A stretch of 64,000 nt of DNA, from NCBI RefSeq assembly GCF_009729095.1, contig NZ_VTGX01000004.1:62001-126000 (forward strand), given 5' to 3'. A model generated the notes under the pieces. The model made no database searches and was not told the DNA's origin. It was given only the letters and a program-made list of their open reading frames with translations. This document shows, one piece after another, positions 58,477 through 64,000 of the stretch. This DNA is from Mycolicibacterium sp. CBMA 247 (GTDB lineage: Bacteria; Actinomycetota; Actinomycetes; Mycobacteriales; Mycobacteriaceae). The stretch's first letter is position 1. The number at the start of each line of letters is the position of its first letter. The translations under genes and the position numbers were made by a program.

Positions 58477-60219
58477 TCAGGACAGGGAGAATCGACGTTC
58501 GGACAATGTGTAGAGGCGTCGCCAGAACAGCCGATTGGTCGCCACCACGTACATGCTCATGACGATCACGCCGACCAGGATCCGGCCGCCGTCGCCTGCC
58601 GCGGTGGCCTCGGTGATGTAGGCGCCCAGTCCGGTTGCGGTCAGGGTGGTGCCGTTGAAGCTGACCACCTCGGCGACGATGGAGGCGTTCCAGGCCCCGC
58701 CCGCGGCGGTGATGCCGCCGGTAACGTAGCTGGGGAAGATGGCAGGCAGAATCAGCTTGCGCCACCACAGCATTCGGGGCAACCGTAGATTGGCTGCAGC
58801 CTCGCGGAGATCGTTGGGGATCGCGCTGGCCCCGGCGATGACATTGAACAAGATGTACCACTGCGCGCCGAGTGCCATCAACAGGATGCCGCCGATGTCC
58901 AGACTCACGCCGGTGAACAGCAGCGCCGCGGTGACCAGTGGGAACAAGAAGTTCGCCGGAAACGACGCCAGCACCTGGACAATCGGTTGCGCCAACCGGG
59001 ACACCTTGGGGTTCAATCCGATCCACACCCCCACCGGAACCCAGATCACGGTCGCGACCGCTACCAGCACCACCACCCGGGCGAATGTGGCGAGCCCGAG
59101 CAGCAGCGCATGACCCACCTCCCCCAGGCCGACAGTCGTCGAGATGTAGCCGAACGCGCGGTAGCAGCCGTAGCCGATGAAGACGGCCAGCGCGACCCCG
59201 AACACCCAGTCCCCCAACCGGCGCCGGCCTACCGCTGTCCGCAATGGGCGCTCGGCGATACCGAATCCCGCCATCACCCGGTCCATCGGATAGACCAGGA
59301 TCCCGAGGGGACGCCCGAGCAGGCGCGAGACATTCGACCGGCGCAATACATCAAGGGCGAGACTGCGCGGCGCCTGCGCCGCCTCGGAATCCTCCATCCG
59401 GAACCGTTCGGCCCAGGCCGTCAGCGGGCGCCAGAACAGCACATTCACCCCGACGACCAGCGCGATCATCACCGCGATCGCCACCATCACCTTGTTCAGT
59501 TCGCCCGCCTCGCTCGCGGCGGCGACGAACGCACCGATACCCGGCAACGCGAACTTGTGGTTGTTCACGCTGAGCGCCTCGGCCGCGGTGAGAAAGAACC
59601 AGCCGCCGCCGAAACTCATCATGCCGTTCCAGACCAGCGGGATCATGCCGCCGGGCAGGTCGACCCGCCAGAACCGTTGCCACCGGGACAGTCTCAGCAG
59701 ACGGCAGGCCTCATCGAGCTCACGTGGCTGCGATTTCAGCGAATAGTAGAACGAGAAGGTCATGTTCCAGGCCTGCGACGTGAAGATTGCGAAGATCGCG
59801 GCGCACTCCAACCCCAGTTCCGAGCCGGGGAACAACGCGATGAAACCGGTGATGGTGATCGACAGGAAGCCCAGGATCGGCACCGACTGCAGGATGTCCA
59901 GCAGTGGGATCAGCACCTTCTCGGCACGCCGCAACCGCGCCGCAGCGGTGGCATAGACGAAGGTGAACACGAGCGAGAGTCCGAGGGCGGCGAACATGCG
60001 CAGCAGCGATCGGCCTGCGTAGTACGGCAGATTCGACAGCTCGGTGGATACCGAGGACGGCGCGGAGGTCACCTCCCACGGCACCGCGGCGCTCTGCACC
60101 AGCCTCACGACCACCCATAGCACGGCGGCCGCACCGACGAACACCAGCACGTCGGCCACCACGCTGCGAGCGGGCCGCGACAGCGCGCCCCGGGTCGGAA
60201 AGGTCTGTGTCACAGCCAT
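58477..60219 (-). CDS. ABC importer permease, two fused permease domains
   Basis: 580 aa; two BPD-type permease domains in one chain. EAA loops of both are visible: ELDEACRLLRLSRWQRFWRV then DLPGGMIPLVWNGM (about 180-215) and LREAAANLRLPRMLWWRKLI followed by LPAIFPSYVTGG (about 470-505). Each is preceded by about five or six transmembrane helices. Such a fused permease can form a complete channel with an ATPase dimer. The start lies seven bases after the mgtC stop, so the genes are probably co-transcribed. The substrate-binding protein is missing. Confidence 0.9.
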   Translation of the reverse strand: MAVTQTFPTRGALSRPARSVVADVLVFVGAAAVLWVVVRLVQSAAVPWEVTSAPSSVSTELSNLPYYAGRSLLRMFAALGLSLVFTFVYATAAARLRRAEKVLIPLLDILQSVPILGFLSITITGFIALFPGSELGLECAAIFAIFTSQAWNMTFSFYYSLKSQPRELDEACRLLRLSRWQRFWRVDLPGGMIPLVWNGMMSFGGGWFFLTAAEALSVNNHKFALPGIGAFVAAASEAGELNKVMVAIAVMIALVVGVNVLFWRPLTAWAERFRMEDSEAAQAPRSLALDVLRRSNVSRLLGRPLGILVYPMDRVMAGFGIAERPLRTAVGRRRLGDWVFGVALAVFIGYGCYRAFGYISTTVGLGEVGHALLLGLATFARVVVLVAVATVIWVPVGVWIGLNPKVSRLAQPIVQVLASFPANFLFPLVTAALLFTGVSLDIGGILLMALGAQWYILFNVIAGASAIPNDLREAAANLRLPRMLWWRKLILPAIFPSYVTGGITAAGGAWNASIVAEVVSFNGTTLTATGLGAYITEATAAGDGGRILVGVIVMSMYVVATNRLFWRRLYTLSERRFSLS

Positions 60220-60225
60220 ATCGCC

Positions 60226-60942
60226 TCAGTCCTGGTCTTCGTGGGTAACGGGTTCGTCGATCTGCCAGCGCACACTGATCACGGAGGGCTCGAACGACAA
60301 CCGGCTGACCGCGGTCTCCATGCCCTTGTCGTCACGCCCGGGAGCCCTCACGGTCGCGCACACCTCGACTCGGCCGCCGTCGGCCATGTGGGTGCTCTGC
60401 ACCGATTGCAGGGCAAAATCAGTGCGGGACAACGCATCCACCAGAACGGTGCGCACATGCGCCTCGGCGCCGTCATCGGCCAGCGCCCGGAATGTGTAGG
60501 TGGTCGGGTCTTCGGTTCCGGTGTCGGGCTGACGGTCGACGAACATCCCGACCGGCCGCAGGATCACATGCACGGCAACCACCACACCGGCACCAGCGAG
60601 GGCCTCGGCGTACATGCCGGCACCCGCTAGCGCCCCGACCGCAGCCGAACACCACAGGGTGGCCGCGGTGTTCAGCCCACGCACGGTCAGTCCCTCGCGC
60701 AGGATCACCCCGCCGCCGAGAAATCCGATCCCGGAGACGATCTGGGCGGCCACCCGCGTCGGGTCGGCGGTCGCGCCGGCGAATCCGTGCGCCGAGAGCA
60801 ACACAAAGAGCGTCGCCCCAGCTGCCACCAGCGCATTGGTGCGCAGCCCAGCCATGCGCGCCCGGTACTGGCGCTCAAGTCCGATCAGTGCCCCCAGGCC
60901 TACTCCGGCACCCAGGCGCAACAACATCTCCGCAGTCGTCAT
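60226..60942 (-). CDS. mgtC: MgtC/SapB-family membrane protein
   Basis: 238 aa. N-terminal MgtC membrane domain (about 1-130): LRLGAGVGLGALIGLERQYR, GLRTNALVAAGATLFVL, QIVSGIGFLGGGVILREG and GLNTAATLWCSAAVGALAG. A cytoplasmic ACT-like tail follows. In Salmonella and M. tuberculosis MgtC supports growth in low Mg2+ and in macrophages by modulating F-type ATP synthase or membrane potential. Lies 29 bases after mgtA and seven before the permease gene, in one operon. Confidence 0.92.
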   Translation of the reverse strand: MTTAEMLLRLGAGVGLGALIGLERQYRARMAGLRTNALVAAGATLFVLLSAHGFAGATADPTRVAAQIVSGIGFLGGGVILREGLTVRGLNTAATLWCSAAVGALAGAGMYAEALAGAGVVVAVHVILRPVGMFVDRQPDTGTEDPTTYTFRALADDGAEAHVRTVLVDALSRTDFALQSVQSTHMADGGRVEVCATVRAPGRDDKGMETAVSRLSFEPSVISVRWQIDEPVTHEDQD

Positions 60943-60971
60943 CCTGCGCTCACTTTCGAAATCGTGGAGAA

Positions 60972-63611
60972 CTAAAGCCAGCTACGCTGCCGGCGCAGAT
61001 ATCTGTTCTTGACCGCGTGCGCGGCGAGTCCGTACACCGCGAGGACTGCGATCAACCACAATGCGTATGTCATTGGCAGCGGGCTCATGTCGAGCAGACC
61101 GGCCAACGGGGTGAACCCCAGGACCAGACCCACACTCGCCGCAGCGGCGGATGCCGCCACCACGACACGAGCCGAGCGATCACCGCGCCACGGGACCGCT
61201 TTCGAACGCAGCACCAGCACCACCGCGAGCTGGGTCAGCAGGCCCTCGACAAACCAACCGGCGTGGAACATCGCCGGGTTCTGGCCGGCCCCGAAAACCC
61301 ACCACAGCATTGCGAAGGTGGCGAGGTCGAATATTGAGCTCAGCACCCCGAAGACCACCATGAATCCGACCAGCCCATCCGACGGCCATCGCCGCGGCGC
61401 ACGCAGGTAGTCACGCTCGACCCGGTCCCACGGCAGAGCCAGCTGTGCCACGTCGTACAGCAGGTTCTGCACCATCAACTGGACGGGCAGCATCGGCAGG
61501 AACGGCAGGAAAACGCTTGCGGCAAGGACCGACAACACATTGCCGAAGTTCGACGCGGCGGTGATCTTGACGTACTTCATGGTGTTGGCCAGGGTGCGCC
61601 GGCCCTCGATCACAGCGCGGGCCACCACTTCGAGATCCTTGTCCAGCAGGATCACGTCGGCGGCGTCCTTGGCCGCATCGGTGGCCGTATCGGCCGCGAT
61701 CCCGGCGTCGGCAGTGCGCAACGCCGCCACGTCGTTCACGCCGTCGCCGAGAAAGCCGACAGCACAGCCATGTTGGCGCAGCGCGGTGACGATCCGGACC
61801 TTGTGCCCCGGCCCCAACTCGGCGAACACCGATGTCCCTGCCGCCACCGCCGTCAGCCGGTGGTCACTGATCCGGTCGATCTGCGCGCCGACCAGCACAC
61901 GCTCAGGGTCGACCCCGATCTGACCGGCAACCTGCCGTGCGACGATCGCACTGTCGCCGGTGAGGACCTTGACCTCGACGCCGCAGTCGGCGAGCTCACC
62001 GACAGCGGGAGCTGCGCTGGCCCGTACCGGATCGACGAAACCCACGAATCCGGCCAGCACCAAGTCGGTTTCGTCGTTCTCGCAATAGTGCTCCAGGCGG
62101 GCCGGGCCCGGTTTGACCGCCACGGCCAGCACCCGCATGCCTTGTTTGCGGTAGGCCTGAACGAGATCGTCGGCCTCCAGCCGGATATCGTCGCCCAGCG
62201 CGACATCCGCTTGATCCAGCCACACCCGCGAGCAGCGGGGCAGCACCCGGTCCGGATCGCCCTTGCAGATCAGCAGGTGCTCCCCCGGCTGGCGTCGCAC
62301 CACCACACTCGACCTGCGGCGCGCGGGATCGAAGGCGATCTCGTCGACCTTGTCGAAGGCGGCCTCGGCCAGCAGCGGCATGCCCTGTTCGGCCAGCATC
62401 TCGCACATCGCGGTATCCAGCCGGTCGTGCGATTCATCGGCGAAAAACGCCGCAAGGTATGCGAACTCGGCAACCCCGTCATCGATCCGTCCGGTCACGT
62501 CGATGCTGTTGGCGTAGACCACCCGATCCTCGGTGAGGGTTCCGGTCTTGTCGACGCACAACACCTCTACGGCACCGAGATCCTGAATCGCGTTGAGCCG
62601 GCTCACCACCACCCGTTCGCGGGCCAATCGGGTGGCGCCCCTGGCGAGGTTGGAGGTGACGATGACGGGCAGCATTTCCGGGGTCAGGCCGACCGCGACC
62701 GCGACCGCGAACATCGCCGCCTGGGGCCAGATTCCGGAGACGGCTCCGCTGACGACGAAGACGATCGGGACCAGCACCAGCATGAACCGGATCAGGGTCC
62801 AGCCGACCGTGCGTACCCCGGTGTCAAAGCTGGATTCCGGGCGCAGGCGAGCGGCATCGCGCGCAAGTGACGCGCCATAGGTTTGGTTTCCGGTGGCCAC
62901 CACCACCGCGGTGGCACTGCCCGCCACCACAGCCGAGCCCGCGAAACACAGGCTGGCCGAATCGACGATTCCGGTGCCTGCCGCGGCGCAGTCGGCAACC
63001 GTGGCGCTCTTGCGGACCGGCAATGCCTCGCCGCTGAGCACCGACTGATCGACGAGGAGATCGCTGCAGGACAGCACGCGCAGATCGGCTGCCACCACGT
63101 CGCCGGCCCGCAGCACCACGACGTCGCCCGGAACCAGATCGCTGACCGGCACCTCACGCTCCAGCGGTTCCGCCAGATCGTCGGCGCGGCGGCGCACCGT
63201 CGTAGTGGCCGTTGCCAGGGTGCGCAGCTGCCGGGTCGCGCGCACCGACCTGGTCTGCTGCCACAGCCGCAACCCAACGGCCAGGACCACCATCACCGCC
63301 ACCGTGGTCGATCCCCGTGGGTCACCCACCGCCACGAAGACCACCGCGAGGACGCTCAGCAGGGCGACGAACGGGCTGCGCAGCGCCGCGGTGAGCCGGG
63401 CGAGAAAACCGTCCTCCGACAACGTCGGTGGCAGATTGTCGCCGTGCCGATGCAGCCGGTCGGCGGCCTGGGCTTCGGTCAGACCGCGCGGTGTCGCGGC
63501 CACCTGCTGGAGCACCGTGAAAACCGGCGCCTCGGCGAGCTCGCGCAGCGGTCCGACGTGATCGGCCGCGTCGAGGCGGCCCGCACTGCGGTTGATGCCG
63601 GTTGAGGTCAT
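60972..63611 (-). CDS. mgtA: P-type Mg2+-importing ATPase (MgtA/MgtB type)
   Basis: 879 aa P3B-type ATPase. Cytoplasmic N-terminus, then the actuator LSGEALPVRKS, the hallmark GLTPEMLPVIVTSNLARGA, phosphorylation site DKTGTLTED (Asp354), GDGVNDVAALRTADAG and six C-terminal helices including FLPMLPVQLMVQNLLYDVAQ. Predicted to import Mg2+. AAGGAC seven bases before the ATG is the ribosome site, perhaps masked by a CGGTCC element. The leader holds a 21-codon open frame. An ArsR-type gene is divergent; mgtC follows. Confidence 0.92.
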   Translation of the reverse strand: MTSTGINRSAGRLDAADHVGPLRELAEAPVFTVLQQVAATPRGLTEAQAADRLHRHGDNLPPTLSEDGFLARLTAALRSPFVALLSVLAVVFVAVGDPRGSTTVAVMVVLAVGLRLWQQTRSVRATRQLRTLATATTTVRRRADDLAEPLEREVPVSDLVPGDVVVLRAGDVVAADLRVLSCSDLLVDQSVLSGEALPVRKSATVADCAAAGTGIVDSASLCFAGSAVVAGSATAVVVATGNQTYGASLARDAARLRPESSFDTGVRTVGWTLIRFMLVLVPIVFVVSGAVSGIWPQAAMFAVAVAVGLTPEMLPVIVTSNLARGATRLARERVVVSRLNAIQDLGAVEVLCVDKTGTLTEDRVVYANSIDVTGRIDDGVAEFAYLAAFFADESHDRLDTAMCEMLAEQGMPLLAEAAFDKVDEIAFDPARRRSSVVVRRQPGEHLLICKGDPDRVLPRCSRVWLDQADVALGDDIRLEADDLVQAYRKQGMRVLAVAVKPGPARLEHYCENDETDLVLAGFVGFVDPVRASAAPAVGELADCGVEVKVLTGDSAIVARQVAGQIGVDPERVLVGAQIDRISDHRLTAVAAGTSVFAELGPGHKVRIVTALRQHGCAVGFLGDGVNDVAALRTADAGIAADTATDAAKDAADVILLDKDLEVVARAVIEGRRTLANTMKYVKITAASNFGNVLSVLAASVFLPFLPMLPVQLMVQNLLYDVAQLALPWDRVERDYLRAPRRWPSDGLVGFMVVFGVLSSIFDLATFAMLWWVFGAGQNPAMFHAGWFVEGLLTQLAVVLVLRSKAVPWRGDRSARVVVAASAAAASVGLVLGFTPLAGLLDMSPLPMTYALWLIAVLAVYGLAAHAVKNRYLRRQRSWL

Positions 63612-63674
63612 GGTGCGGTCCTTATCGCGTCGGAAGCTCCTTTGATGGTTCTGCTCCGCGCGGACCGAGGGCGG

Positions 63675-63740
63675 CTAGACGGACTGCAGCGGGCTACGCT
63701 GCGTCCGCACGCGGAGGCGGGGACTACTTCCCTCGATCAT
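63675..63740 (-). CDS. Candidate 21-codon leader peptide of mgtA
   Basis: Open frame MIEGSSPRLRVRTQRSPLQS ending V, then TAG, in the mgtA leader. GGAGG lies eight bases before the ATG, better than for many real genes here. It is Arg/Pro-rich, like the MgtL leader peptide of Salmonella mgtA, though not homologous by eye. Its 3' half overlaps a hairpin at 63681-63706. Translation could be coupled to transcription of mgtA, which is inference. It was too short for ordinary gene calling. Confidence 0.45.
   Translation of the reverse strand: MIEGSSPRLRVRTQRSPLQSV
63681..63706 (-). other. Leader hairpin overlapping the leader-peptide stop region
   Basis: On the mgtA strand GGACGCAGCG and CGCTGCAGTCC pair across a 5-nt loop with one bulged base. 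Downstream, CGGTCC (about 63657-63662) is complementary to GGACCG, which overlaps the mgtA ribosome site at about 63618-63623. Together these could act as an attenuation switch. Confidence 0.4.
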
Positions 63741-63755
63741 GTGGTCCACCTCCAA

Positions 63756-63786
63756 GCCGCACGTACGCCGCGCCGCACGTGCGGCG
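63756..63786. promoter_or_regulatory. Perfect 16-bp palindrome with a direct repeat
   Basis: CGCCGCACGTGCGGCG (63771-63786) is a perfect palindrome. GCCGCACGT occurs twice in direct orientation (63756-63764 and 63772-63780), 16 bp apart. It sits in the mgtA/ArsR intergenic region just upstream of the mgtA leader frame and could be a promoter operator. Confidence 0.45.
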
Positions 63787-63823
63787 GCGTCGCGGTCCAG
63801 TAGACCCCATGTCACTCAAACAG

Positions 63824-63847
63824 TCAAACGCTTGCACAAGTGTTTGA
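63824..63847. promoter_or_regulatory. ArsR-type operator candidate
   Basis: TCAAACGCTTG (63824-63834) and CAAGTGTTTGA (63837-63847) are inverted repeats matching at 10 of 11 positions around a 2-bp centre, the usual geometry of ArsR/SmtB sites. It lies 38 bp before the ArsR-type gene and could control both directions. Confidence 0.6.
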
Positions 63848-63885
63848 TATGCGTCAACCTGGCAGATGCCACCGAGAGGAGCTAC

Positions 63886-64000
63886 GTGCTCGAACCCACC
63901 CCAGCCGACGGCGACCTGCCGCCCCGGCTGTTGCAAGATACCGCGGCCACCTTCGGGTTGCTGTCCGCGCCGGTGCGCCTGCACATCCTGTGGCTTCTCG
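63886..64000 (+). CDS. ArsR/SmtB-family regulator, partial (3' end outside window)
   Basis: First 38 codons of a regulator starting VLEPTPADGDLPPRLLQDTA then TFGLLSAPVRLHILWLL, the typical opening of an ArsR-family winged helix before the recognition helices. GAGAGGAG precedes the GTG. Metal-binding residues lie beyond the window. Divergent from mgtA and likely to bind the inverted repeat between them; a metal sensor is expected. Confidence 0.8.
   Translation, partial: MLEPTPADGDLPPRLLQDTAATFGLLSAPVRLHILWLL

Noticed and set aside
63612..63885. M-box magnesium riboswitch upstream of mgtA
   Set aside because: I looked for the conserved GGTGAGGCTCCT and later blocks on the mgtA strand and found none.

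Overview
High-GC actinobacterial chromosome, almost certainly a fast-growing Mycobacterium (Mycolicibacterium). The evidence is gene content and order. Reading left to right, the backbone follows from memory the M. tuberculosis Rv1278-to-Rv1248c block in inverted orientation: SbcC-like ATPase, metallophosphoesterase, SixA, LprC, LprB, two ABC half-exporters, Rv1264-type adenylate cyclase, HIT protein, Ddn-like protein, UdgB, Tap, FAD-linked oxidase, CYP130, TetR, acyltransferase, DeaD, LprE, nuclease-helicase, DHA2 transporter, small membrane protein and Kgd. The species cannot be fixed from the sequence alone. No rRNA, tRNA, CRISPR array, insertion sequence or prophage is visible, and no gene-free stretch exceeds 300 bases.

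Regions: (1) 1-8.5 kb is backbone: DNA-end processing pair, SixA, LprC/LprB and a heterodimeric ABC exporter. (2) 8.6-11.5 kb holds a conserved hypothetical, a small membrane protein, a zinc-type dehydrogenase and an AIM24-family protein. (3) 11.5-17.8 kb is a copper/heavy-metal island. A minus-strand operon (HMA chaperone, His-rich membrane-anchored protein, Cu-type P1B ATPase, 65-residue two-helix protein) faces a plus-strand two-component system across a palindromic operator-like site, and a DUF305 lipoprotein is convergent with the kinase. (4) 17.8-24.1 kb is an acetoin/2,3-butanediol-type catabolic operon (zinc dehydrogenase, SDR, GAF-type regulator) with an adenylate cyclase translationally coupled at its end and a flavin monooxygenase divergent. 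(5) 24.1-49 kb alternates backbone genes with small accessory genes (deacetylase, deoxyinosine-glycosylase-like enzyme, orphan L7/L12-like domain, AraC regulator, rhomboid protease, IdeR-box siderophore-interacting protein, extra MFS pumps). (6) 49.2-52.9 kb is kgd, closed by a 17-bp perfect hairpin. (7) 53-57 kb holds an MFS transporter, a methionine aminopeptidase divergent from a small XRE regulator with twin palindromic operators, a membrane-anchored methyltransferase and an SDR. (8) 57-64 kb is a predicted mgtA-mgtC-fused permease-ATPase operon, divergent from an ArsR-family regulator cut by the window edge.

The most unusual material is at the right end. The mgtA leader contains a 21-codon open frame with a good Shine-Dalgarno sequence, an overlapping hairpin and a possible SD-masking pairing. 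Downstream, the Mg2+ ATPase and MgtC genes run almost without gaps into an ABC importer that lacks a binding protein. Other points of interest are the coupling of a Rv1264-like cyclase to the acetoin regulator, the GGTATTTRAATACC operator pair, and the copper operon's small His-rich membrane protein.
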